A stretch of 64,000 nucleotides of DNA from Reclinomonas americana ATCC 50394. Taxonomy: Eukaryota > Jakobida > Jakobea > Jakobida. The stretch lies in contig PS015432.1 in assembly GCA_048213135.1 (NCBI GenBank), forward strand, positions 1 to 64,000. The letters run 5' to 3'. The translations under genes were made by a program, and so were the position numbers. Positions 40,087-50,555 of this stretch are shown here, one piece after another. Under the pieces are notes generated by a model. That model was not told where the DNA came from, made no database searches, and was given only the letters and a program-made list of their open reading frames with translations. Each line of letters begins with the position of its first letter. Position 1 is the first letter of the stretch.

Positions 40087-41485
40087 AACGTTTCTGGACG
40101 ATACAGCCATTACAAGAAACACAACTCCGGCCGCACATTTCCACACGCACTACCCGACAGAAAACGATACAGACAAGAGTGCGAGTGTGCGTGCGTGTGC
40201 GTGTGTGCGAGGAGAGAGAAAGAGTGAGTGAGTGAGAGGAGAGAGCATTGGGCGCGATACAGTGCGCTGATTGCGATTGCGCGCACCAGTGAATCTGCGT
40301 CGCATCTCGCTCCCCCAATCGCTCCATCAGTGCAGTTGGCAGGTTAATGGGCAGAGAGAAATGGGAGGGAAAAATGCGCTCTCTCGCGTCTCGTGTGCGC
40401 AGTGGTTGTCACTGATGCACTGCCGTTGTCTCATGATCACTCTGACTCCGGCGTGTGTGCAAGCACTCACCAACTCGTCACAGTTGATGCCGCTCTCCAA
40501 CGACTGCTGGCCGAGACACGCGCCGGGGAAAGTGACGACAGTGGGTGGGGGGAACGTGGTGGGAGTGGCGGTGTGAGCGTGCGTGTTGCTCGCTCTCTCG
40601 GTTGCACACAAAATCGGGGGAAACCAAGGCTCACTCCGTAAGGAATTCATCGGCCACTAAAAAGTGTTCGGTGCTCCCCCTTGCTTTGGCGAGGCTCCGT
40701 GCGGATGCATGGCAGAGCGCGAGCGCGTCGGTGGCCACGGGGGACGCAGGCAGCGAGCAATATAAATATATGCGGCTCATAGCGCGCGTTCGAATTCGGC
40801 TCTCTTTGTGCAAATTATACGTGGGCGCTTGGTAGCGTGCGCGTGCAGCGCAGCGCGTTGGATGGCGGCCATAGACACCCGCGGCAGCCAGGTGGCCACA
40901 TTCGCGTGCGTGCGCGAGAACATTCTCGGCAAGACTCAGATTCATGTCGGAGCGCCGGCGATCGCACGATCTGCGAGCACTCCGATCGTGATGTCCAGGG
41001 TTATAGGTGTGTATAATGGCGGCCACGACGTATGGGTCCACGTTGCTCGACAGACACACAAGAAAAATGTTCAAGAGGAGCTCGAGGAGTGCTTTACGAA
41101 GCCGAATCCCTTGCGCCAGACTCGACTGCTGCATCACTGAGGGTGCGTGCATGCGCAGCGAGAGTGGCGGGCTCATTCAGTGTCTTCGCCCTCTGCATTC
41201 ATGTGTGCATGTCACAGGCTCATGCACGCACCCGCATGATGAATGCGCTGCATCTGCACTCGCAGCGAGCTCTGCTGCATGTCTCTCACGATCGTCAGCA
41301 CGAGTACGTACTGACCCGGCTGTGAGGAGTCGCGACGCGGTCGCTCGAGGAGAGTGACTCATCTCGCTCGTCGACACTCAAAGGGTGACACGGACAACTC
41401 ACGACCACGAATGCAAGATCCAAGATTACGATACGTAGACCAAGAAGAACGTCCTCGGCGTCGCAGCGATCGTCCTGCAATCGGC

Positions 41486-42106
41486 TCATCGTCGCCGTTC
41501 ACACACACGAGCACGCCATCCATGGAAGAAGTCTTCGAAGTCATGCGACAGGTGCGCCTCTACCGCCTCCGAGTCGCAGCACATTGCGTCTAAAGAGTGA
41601 CTCAGTGGAGATGGACTCTCTCTCTCTCTCTCTCNNNNNNNNNNNNNNNNNNNNNNNNNNNNNNNNNNNNNNNNNNNNNNNNNNNNNNNNNNNNNNNNNN
41701 NNNNNNNNNNNNNNNNNNNNNNNNNNNNNNNNNNNNNNNNNNNNNNNNNNNNTGTCTGCGCGTGCGAGAGAGAGAGAGAGAGAGTGAGCAAAGTGACGCG
41801 CCTCTCTCTCTCTCTCCTTGTGTGTGCCTGTGTGCGCAACGGGTACATGTGCTTGTCGCTGGCCCTGTGGCCCAGCAGCGCCTTGCACGACACACATCGA
41901 AGCACTGGCGACTGCGCTGTTCTCTCCACGGCCGGCGTGACGACCTGCACACAGATGCAACCGCCGCGCTCGGGGTCGACGCTTTCACCGACAAAGGCAC
42001 ACGAGTCGCTGACGATTTGCCGACAGGAGCGACACTGGAACACCACGCCTTCGTCGCCCATGACAGCAGCGACAAAGGAACGGACGCAGCGACGAGGAGG
42101 ACGCAT
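41486..42106 (-). CDS. MIS18: Mis18 / Yippee-like zinc-binding kinetochore protein
   Basis: The first exon encodes VFQCRSCRQIVSDSCAFVGE and, about 50 residues on, SPVLRCVSCKALLGHRASD: two CxxC pairs spaced as in the Mis18 (Yippee-fold) domain, with the family pattern FQCxxC..I.DS..F and L.C..C...LG. A second exon after a gap-bearing intron gives MCCDSEAVEAHLSHDFED, like the FCLSVEAIESY block at the end of the human MIS18A domain. Mis18 proteins prime centromeres for CENP-A loading. The intron contains (GA)n and a 118-N gap. Start may be ATG 42104-42106 or the later 42059-42061 (MGDEGVVFQC). The start is only 13 bp from the stop of the next upstream gene. Confidence 0.72.
   Translation of the reverse strand: MRPPRRCVRSFVAAVMGDEGVVFQCRSCRQIVSDSCAFVGESVDPERGGCICVQVVTPAVERTAQSPVLRCVSCKALLGHRASDKHMYPLRTQAHTRRERERRVTLLTLSLSLSHAQTXXXXXXXXXXXXXXXXXXXXXXXXXXXXXXXXXXXXXXXXERERESPSPLSHSLDAMCCDSEAVEAHLSHDFEDFFHGWRARVCERRR
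41635..41752. other. Assembly gap (118 N) in the Mis18 intron
   Basis: Flanked on both sides by (TC)n/(GA)n, so probably simple repeat. Confidence 1.
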
Positions 42107-42119
42107 ACATTTTCCGCGA

Positions 42120-43039
42120 CTACGATTGCACTCGGGCGTGGCGCAGCAGGAGGACGTGATTGCTGCCCTCCGTCTGCTGACTCAGCAGCTGCTTGGTCGT
42201 GGTGGCAGCGGCGGCGGCGGCGGCGGTCTTGATCGGCAAGCCTGTGGGTTTGCCTCCGCTGCCGCCGACGTGACGAATGTCGAGTGCGGCCAGGACCGTG
42301 TGCACCACTTTGGTGACCACGTGGGAGGTCGCCGCTGGCACTGAGCGATGGTGGTGGTGGTACTTGAGCAGGAAGAGTGCGGCGACCAGCAGCACAACGC
42401 TGGAGAACGTCAGTGTGGCGGACCACATGAGGTCGAGCCACGCACTTTGATGACGATGGCAAACGGCCACATTGGCAAAGTCGTGGTGCACTGCGCGATG
42501 CACTGTGCGGCACACACACACACCTCTCGTGTGAGCGTGCACACAGAGGGAGGGAGCGAGGGAGAGAGAGACGTGGAGAGACAAACCAGTCATGTCAAAG
42601 TCAAACACGAGCGGCGTGGAGCCATTGCACTCGTGCAGGGTGTCCACTGCCGCCACCACACGCCACCAGTCGACCGACTGTGGCACAGCTGCTGAGCGTC
42701 GCACCACCAGTCGGTAGTGGCCACTGGCACTCGTCACCGTGGAGGCACTCGTCACCCCATCTTCTACCATGTGCGACAGCGTGACTTTGACGTTGGCCAC
42801 GGCCTGCTGCTGCGCGTCGGTCACAGACCTGCACAGACACACACATGAGAGTGAGCCACGTGCATGCTCGTGTGCGTGCGTGTGTGTGAGTAGTCATTTG
42901 TGTGTGTGACTCACCCAAACACGACCACCAGTGAGGCATCATTGACAACAATCGGCAGCGACAATGCTCCACCATCGCCCACCACTCCGCTGCCTGCCAC
43001 CACGAGCAAGGAAAGAACGAGACACAAAAGTCGATGCAT
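42120..43039 (-). CDS. Type I membrane protein with carboxypeptidase-regulatory-like lumenal domain
   Basis: The start ATG (43037-43039) opens a signal peptide, RLLCLVLSLLVVAGSGVVG. The next exon encodes a beta-rich stretch, QAVANVKVTLSH, then TSASGHYRLVVRRSA, which looks like a transthyretin-like/CarboxypepD_reg sandwich (inference from the ASGxYxL pattern). After another intron comes one transmembrane helix, WSATLTFSSVVLLVAALFLL, and a basic, Ala/Thr-rich cytosolic tail. The family is not certain; the layout is reminiscent of EMC7 but the sequence does not match well enough to name it. The stop (42120-42122) almost touches the Mis18 start, and 82 bp separate the start from the lipid-transfer gene upstream. 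Confidence 0.6.
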
Positions 43040-43121
43040 CACTTCAATTGCTCTCGAGAGTCAAACGCGAAAAGAGAACAACGCGGGAGGCTCGCGCAGA
43101 AAAACTGTCCTCCTCCGCTGA

Positions 43122-46100
43122 TCAGCGTCCTCCGCCGCGAAGTCGAGCCACTTCGCGTTCCAGCTCAGCGATGCGTTCCATGGCGCGATGCAAATCCGAT
43201 GTTCGTGTGCGTAGAGCGTCGGCAAACTCGGCGGTGACAACCGACACCTGCTGGCGTGCTGCATACGGCGAGAGATACAAACAGTGAGTACTTTTCTCAG
43301 CTCCGCAGCTGCCCGTGTGCGTGTGCGTTCACGCAACGGTCATCGAATTGTGCAAGCAATGGAGAGGCAGGTGTCGGTGGAGCCGAGTTGGCGGCGATAA
43401 AGGCGTCACGGAGAGGGGTGCGGCTCTGTGCAAAGCGATGAGTACAGGCAACACAAAATGCGCTTCATCATCGTCGTCACATACCGAGGACGACACCGAC
43501 AGCGGAGACGATGCCGACGAGGCAGGCGACGAAGCCGATGATGATGAGTTCTGTTGCAGCGCGGTGAGTGACGGTTTCAAGCATTGGTGGGGTGATCTCC
43601 TACCGTGGCCGAGACGGTGCTCGGAACTGAACGCCGCACAGAAACCGGCGCACCCACGAGAATGCCGGCGAGGAACGAGTCCAGTGACGGGTCACGCTCC
43701 CAGGCGCACGCTGCGCGGTGAGAGCTCAGTGACCAGGCGTCTGACTCTATAGATGCACACACACACACAAACACACACACATACCCGAAGACAGTTGCAC
43801 GCCGAGAGCGCCGGTCTGCACCGCATGCAGCGATGAGCGCAAGTTGCGCAGATCCTGCCGCAGTCGCGCACTCTCCTCGGCTCCCAGCGACACGTTGGGT
43901 TGCACTCCCTGCATTGTCAGTGAGTGCAGAGCGAAGGGGAAGAGAGGACAAGAGGATTTTGCGCGCACCGGAACCGTCTCCTCAACCTGTGATGAAAAAA
44001 GACTCTCGGCGTAAGCAACTGGATGCACACACGCACAGCTCTTCATCACAGGACACTCACATCGCAGCTGGCGTACTGCAGCTGAGACACGGTCTTCTGA
44101 ATGGTCTCCAGCCACGACGCCGCTTCGGCCTCCTGCACGCACGAAATGTCCAGTTCCTTGTTTGAGCCGTACACAGTGAACACGTTGGCTGTGCCGGTGC
44201 AGAGATCAGTGGTGCGGGCAACACGACAGACGGCCAGCAACATTGCAGCGTGCGCAACGTCGGTGCGTTTTGACTTCCTTCTCCAGATTGCGTTCGACGC
44301 GCGTGTCGGGCCGGAAGAGAATGACACCAGCCGGCTTCTTGCCGGACCGCACATCGGACTCCTTCTCAAAGTAGAAGAGCGCGTACCGTACCAGGATCAT
44401 GTAGCGACGTGACCAGTTCTGCAAAGAACACTCAGCGACGACAACCAGAAGATGCATCGCGAAAAATGAGTGCACTAGCAAACCTTGCGAACGTGGCCTG
44501 GGCGCAAGACACGAGAGTACGCAGTGTGAGAGATGAAACGCACATACACAACAACAGCACCAGATCAACACACACCGAGCTTCTCCATGTATCCCTCACG
44601 AACAATGCCATCGGACCAGCATGTCGGATCGGCGGCGATCCGTTTGGCGAGCTTGATTGGGTCCTCTGCAACCACGAGTTCAGCCACAAGAAGAGAGCCT
44701 ATTATCAAACAGATGACACCCACCTCCACTCAAATCCGACAGCAGCTGGAAGGACAGTGGTGGCAACGCGGCGGCTCCAGCAGCGGCCGTCGTGGGACTG
44801 AGATCGAGTTCGGCGCCCACCGACTTGGCCACTCGATCCAACAACTCGTTGGTCCACGCGAGTGAGTCGCGCATCTCCATATTAAATCGACGCAACAACT
44901 CGGGCTGCACGAAGAAGCACGTGGTCAGTTGATCTTGGACGATGCACGCTGTCATGGCTGTTGTGCAACTGCCTCGGCCATTGACGCCGCCGATGAACCA
45001 ACCGGCTCGGGCTCCTTGAACTGTGCGCGATCCATTGAGGCAACATGAAGGGAGTTTTTTTTTCCAATCCACAACAGAACGCAACGGCGACGGAGATGCG
45101 GCGCGGCTTGTCGCCAGGCAGTCCGCAGTCAAGTTCAGTTGCCACGACGGCGTGCGGCAGCAATCCAGCCCCACGTCTGTCGAAGCACACATAAGCATCA
45201 CTGCTATGTACAGCTCAAAGACGCAGTGCGCAGACTCACCGCTCCAGTCCGACAAACAGCGGTCCGGCACGAATGGAATTCAGCGTCATGTCGCCCAGCG
45301 GCACCGGCTTGGGCAAGTCGAACTGAATGTGCGCCACTGCGGCGAACACCAAAATCTTGGCAGGAGGCGGCGCTGACGGTGGCAGCTTGGGCATGCCTTG
45401 GCCCACAGCCTTGCCAATCTCTGCAAGCTGCTTGATTCTGCGCGACCAGCACCATGAGCAGGGCAAGCGGCGCGCGCATCTACATCTTCTCTCTCTCTCA
45501 CACACAGGCACCGCAACTGCCACTCGCTTATCCGTCCCTGCACGGGAGACACCTCCACAAATGCCATCAGTTGGTGACGGCAGTTGACGTTGGTCGGATC
45601 CATGATGCCAAGTGCCACTCGCACGCTCAGAGGCGCCAGCAGATACGGAGTCTGTGCATTGGCATCGCGCATGGCCACTCGCACGTCGCCGATGCTGAGT
45701 TCGATGCGCTGCGCAAACAGCGGCAGCTGCTCGGCCACAATGTCGCGGATTTCGTCGAGGCGCACTCGGTCTGCCAGAGACACCTCGGCGGCCACCAGGG
45801 GCGGTGCGAACTTGGAGTACTGCTGCACTGGCAGTCGCGCCGAGACTGCAGAGACACAAGCCAAGCAGTGAGGCGGGCTGCGCAAATGAGAAGAGGAGGG
45901 AATTCTGTGGGCGCCGCAACTCGAATCAATGACCACCTCCAGCGACGGAGACATTTCGAAGAAGTGACCCGTCGGCATGCGCACCACAATGGCGTCAATC
46001 TACAGTGCCGTCACCATGTGAGTGTTATCCGAATTATGCAAACCAAGCGTGGCGCACACAAACGTACCCGAGCCTCGACATTGGGCGGCGGGCCTGCCGC

Positions 46101-48530
46101 TTGCGGGGCCGCTGCCGAGGCCGACGCTCCAGAGAATGATGCAGTCGACAACGAGGACGAACCGGTCGGCGACGCAGCAGCAGCAGTAGGCGACACAGGC
46201 GACGGGGTGGGCGGTGCGGGCAGAGTGGTTTGGAATTTGCCCAGTTGCACCACCAGGTTGAGCACACTGCGCAGCAGTGCCACAGCGGGCATGATCTGCG
46301 TGGGATGAGTGCGTGTCAGCATCTGTCTGCGTGCAGCACAGCACGGCACGGCACGCCCACCTGCAACGGGAACACGCGCGCCTGGATGCTGACCACGGGG
46401 GCGGCTGCGGGGCTTCGCTTGCTGCTGCGCACCAAAAGACGGATACCACCGTCACCCACCGCTGCCATAACAGTCAGGCACAGTCACGGAAAACAATAAA
46501 AATGGGCCACGGAGACGCACGAGGCGATGGACGAGTGGCGATCCAGCTCGCTTGCTCGAAGTCAATAATGGCCGGCCACACTTCCTGTTGCGCCGTAGCG
46601 GCAAGTGGCGAACCTGCGCAGCAATCAATGAATGAGCAAGTGATACAGAGAGAGACTGATTATGGTGTTCCGACGCAACGGTACTCGGCGGCGGTCAGCG
46701 GCCGCAAAATGTCCACGCCCACGGAGCCCTCGGGAACCACCTCGGACAGCCGGAAGTCTGGCAACGACACCTGGATGGTGGTATCCGGTGGTCTCACCAG
46801 CACAGTCACCTGTGCGTTTTTTTCACCAGTGAATCGACTAGAGTTTCCCGAATGAAAGCAAGCCAGCGCACCTTGGTGCCAGTGAGAACAAAGGTCACAC
46901 CGTACAGTGGCCGCGGCTCAAAGATAAAGGTGAACTCCATGCGCGGAATGAGCAAGTTGATCGAGATGGGTGGCGCTGCGGGAGCCGAGCTGTCAACGTC
47001 GCTGCCGGCGGCACTGATGATCGACTGTGCGCCGAGGTCAGCGAGAGCGCGCACACACATCAAGCGCACAGAGCACCAGAATCGTACCTCTTCGTCGACG
47101 GTCGACTCGTCGGAGAACTCCACCTCGTCCATGTTGAGTTTCTGTGCAGGCCGAGTGAGTGAGAGGGAAACCAAATAGAAAAAAGGTGATGGTGAGAGCG
47201 CAACAATGGCGTCGGGTCGGCGGAGGGCGGCTACCAGGGCGTCCATTTCTGACATTCTGCACGCAGTACGTGGTCAGTCTGCCACTCTGCCTTCTTTACC
47301 GACAGCACACTTGCTGGTGGTGCGTACGTACGCCTAAAGAGGCGTGGACTGCGAGTTCTTCTTTGTCCCTTCACTTTCCTCTTTCCCCTCCGCTCCACAC
47401 GCAACTCTTCCGGTGGAGCCGCATCGGCCGGCTTCTTGCGACTCATCGCCTGCTGCGCATACGCCGCAAACGCCATAATGTTGGCCACACCAGAGAAGGA
47501 GATGGCGAGTCCGAGCCGGTCCAGCTGCGTCTCAATCTCGATGCCTAGCAAGCGCACACCGACACGCGACTTTCGCATGGTGATCTGCACAGGGTGAGAC
47601 CACCGTCATGCTAATGTCATCCACTCACACTGGAAGGTCGTCGGCAAACGCAACTCGCGCGTCCACCTGCAGTTCGTCCAGCAGCTTGTTGACATTGCCC
47701 GAGTTGTCAATGAGCGCGGCCGAGATGCCGGCAATCTGCACGCGCTTGAACACAAACATCTCCGCCGGCAGCCCGCGCCCGCTCGTCGGCAACACATCCG
47801 CGAGGTTCTTCACCGGCTCCCACCGCGCATCCGTTGTCTGTGCCGACAGGAAGCGAATGTCGAGCTGAAAGCGTGGCGGACGGGCGGCAAGCGGTGCCAG
47901 CGCGCCAAACTTCGCCACCACCTGTATGTGATTGATGGCCACCGATATCCCGTCGCCTATGCGGTCGCCAAAGCCGTACTTGCGCTTGGCGCTCTTCGCC
48001 GCGTCGTCCTTGGAGGCGTCGGCGGCTGTCTCACTGTCCTCGGCCAAGTTGAGCAGTGTCTTGAGCAAATCGGCCGACTCGTGCCACTGCTCTGTCTCCT
48101 GCACCTCGACCACAATGCTGTCGATTTGCACGCGGATGGGCTTGGTCGACAGCTTGGTCAGTGACAGCTTCACTGTCACGTCGGAGATGAAAATGCGCGT
48201 AAAGGCCAGTTGGCCCACACCGGCCTTGCGCAACAGGTCATTGATGATGTCCACATTGACCTCTGCGTGCGCGTGCGTGTGCGTGTGTGAGAGAGAGAGA
48301 CTGTGTTTGTGTGTATGTGAGCACGCACCAAGGTTGGTGAAGGAGGTCTTGCCGCGCAGAAGCGAGATTTCAAACTGACTCTGATGGAAACCCTGTGTGT
48401 GCATGCATGATGAGCGGAGAAATCAACACACACGAACACACACACTGTGAGAGAGTGAGTAAGAGAGCACCTTGATGAAGATGACCAGGTACTTCTTCAC
48501 AAAGGCAAGGATGAGGCGCTTGAGCAGCAT
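43122..48530 (-). CDS. Chorein-type bridge-like lipid transfer protein (BLTP3/UHRF1BP1-like) with PH domain
   Basis: The N-terminus (MLLKRLILAFVKKYLVIFIK, then FHQSQFEISLLRGKTSFTNL and EVNVDIINDLLRKAGVGQLA) is a chorein motif: it starts the hydrophobic-groove rod that carries lipids between membranes at contact sites. The following blocks (GFGDRIGDGISVAINHIQVV, DARWEPVKNLADVLPTS) fit BLTP3A/B (UHRF1BP1) better than VPS13 or ATG2. More beta-rich exons follow, then a PH domain: EGYMEKLGHVRKNWSRRYMI, FYFEKESDVR, NVFTVYGSNKELDI, ASWLETIQKTV. Its beta1-beta2 turn is coded by a 14-nt micro-exon (44484-44497). The C-terminus is coiled coil (DLHRAMERIAELEREVARLR), ending at TGA 43122-43124. Eight introns use GTTGC-type donors: 43331, 44252, 44963, 45079, 45914, 46673, 47198, 47399. 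The C-terminal PH is not a feature I know from animal BLTP3. Confidence 0.82.
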
Positions 48531-48652
48531 GGTCACTGCGCAGACAGCAGAGAAAGCGGAAGACACTCCTGACTGCGGAAAATTTGATTGCAAAACATGT
48601 CCGCCTCTTCTTCATTCAGTCTCTAGTGATTGATTGTGTGCCTCTATTGTAT

Positions 48653-50470
48653 CTATAGGCGCGCGCGAAGCAAGGCTGCAGCAGGCGCGTGATGATGCTC
48701 TTCCGCCGGTGCCGTAGCAGCAGCTGGCAATTTCGGTAGGGCTAGTCGTTCGCGAAGCCACGGAAAGACAACTGTGGACCACCCGTGCTGGCAGCGTGGT
48801 GAGAAGAAGCCGTGGTGACCGACTGCTGTTGCCCCACGCTTCTGGCCGTTGTTGCTGCGAGGGTTGTGTGGAACAGCTGCGTCGCGTGGGTGGAGGTGGA
48901 GGCGGGTAATGTCGGAAACGGCACTGAAGCGACTGGCCAGGTCGTCCACAGCGGCTTTCGGCGCAATAAGCGTGTCGTCGGTGAAACTGAGTGACAGCAC
49001 CGGGGCTCTTGTGGCGCGAGAGAATGTGATCATGAGAGGAAGGGACTTGGTGCGCTGCGCGCGATGATTGCACGTACCGCAGAAACGTGTACGTTGTGTC
49101 TGTGCGAGGAGGAGGGTGAGGAGGATGGAGGCGACGACGAGATGCGGCCAAGGAGAAGACGCACCGAAATCGCGTTTGTGATCTGGTCGCTCCATGTACG
49201 CCGGGTGGAAGCCCCATGTTCCCCACTGCAGCAAGAGAGCAACAAGGATAAGCAGCTCGTCTCCCAAGCCATCAAGGCAGCGCGATCGATGGATGCGCAA
49301 CATTGTTGGCCACTCCGTACGGCAAGTCACCACCCATCTGTGAGACGACAGTGGCAAGTGAGTTGTCAGAGCGAAGGAGTTGTTCACCCTTGCCACACAA
49401 CCGACCTTTAGCATTCCTGCAGAGTCACGAAGAGATGAACGTACACATGCGTGAGAACACTGCAGCGAGAGACACAGCGCAGCGAGTGCCGCACTACCAC
49501 TCACCCATCGGCGCATACCCGAAAATATTATTGATGAGCCACACTGATGGGTACCAGAATGCGAGGACGTTGACCATGCTGCACAAACATTGCACGCAAG
49601 TTGAGTGTCAAGCCTGCCACCCACACCCCTGCTGACGCACCTCATTCCCCTGCAAGAAAACACGAACAAACTTGTTGTTTAGCCCAAGTGGAGGATGTCA
49701 CTCTCTTCCTCTGCAGTGCTGCAGTGACCACGCCGCAACTTCCACAGACGATAGTAACCCGTCTGCGACGCAATCATGACCACGGCATCGATGCGCTCGA
49801 CCAGGTCGCGCGGCAGCAGACCGATCAGCAGGCCAGAGATCGAGTGCACCGCCAGCGTGAGTGGCACATGCGGGAAGCGCTCCAAGGCGTACCTGAGAAG
49901 CGCGCGCACGAGGCAATTAACAACACAACGACACTCTCTCCCTCACTGACACACGCACCGAATGACAGCAGCCAGATCGCGGTGCCCCCAATCGTCCAAG
50001 TCGGCTGCATGCAATCACACAGTCAGTGTTCGAAAAGCACAGCAGCAGCACCAAGCGGACGTTGTCACTCACCACGGAAGCCACGCAGTGACTTGCGTCC
50101 TGGAGGAAACGAGTCACCCGTGCCGCGATAGTCAAACGTGATGGCTGTGTGCGCATCTCACGCGAATCAGATGCATGAATGCAGGCGCTGCAAGAAGTCC
50201 TCTCTCTCTCGCGCGCGCGTGCCACCACGCACCAACCACACCCAACTCACGCACTGCAGCAGTGGCAAATGCATGGTAGAACGATCGTTTCGCACCGAGC
50301 CCCGAGCCGATCACCATCACTGCTGTGGGTGGAGCACCAGCAGCATGCGCATGCAACACACTGCCGGTGAGCACGTACCCATCGGCCGCCACAGTGGTGG
50401 TAAACACCTCTTCTCGCACTGCTGCTGCTGCTGCTGCTGCAGGGTCTCCTGTGGGGGTCTCTGCAGACAT
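48653..50470 (-). CDS. Alpha/beta hydrolase (serine aminopeptidase S33-like)
   Basis: Exons in order encode [32 protein letters not shown] (oxyanion region); [56 protein letters not shown], with the probable nucleophile Ser in VHSIS (a GxSxG variant); [29 protein letters not shown] (acid); and VGHHGFFSP (His), then [11 protein letters not shown]. These blocks and their order follow a group of bacterial-type alpha/beta hydrolases with the DYRGxGxS...DWGxxDL signature. The substrate is unknown. One intron begins GTTGCGC (49295-49301), and splicing joins GVANN to [11 protein letters not shown] second copy of the C-terminal block lies at 28398-28588. Start ATG is at 50468-50470, stop TAG at 48653-48655. 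Confidence 0.78.
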
Positions 50471-50555
50471 GTGCGCGTTCGCTTTTCGAGGTGCGTGAGA
50501 AGAGTTGCCTGATTGAGCGCGTGTTCGGCTATAACTACACAAATTTCGCGATTCA

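Larger units (their letters stand above)
38184..41485. other. Gene-poor region with two N gaps
   Basis: 3.3 kb with no convincing gene. Purine-rich tracts (38500-38640, 39150-39350), N gaps of 459 and 247, and short random frames. The missing 5' exons of the homeodomain gene are probably in the first gap. A single GTTGCGT-like site at 39539-39545 (minus) has no exon I can support. Confidence 0.4.

Noticed and set aside
40631-41176. 181-codon minus-strand frame
   Set aside because: Arg/His/Ala-rich with no family resemblance, no splice support and a TATA-like AT run beside it at about 40750. Too weak to call a gene.
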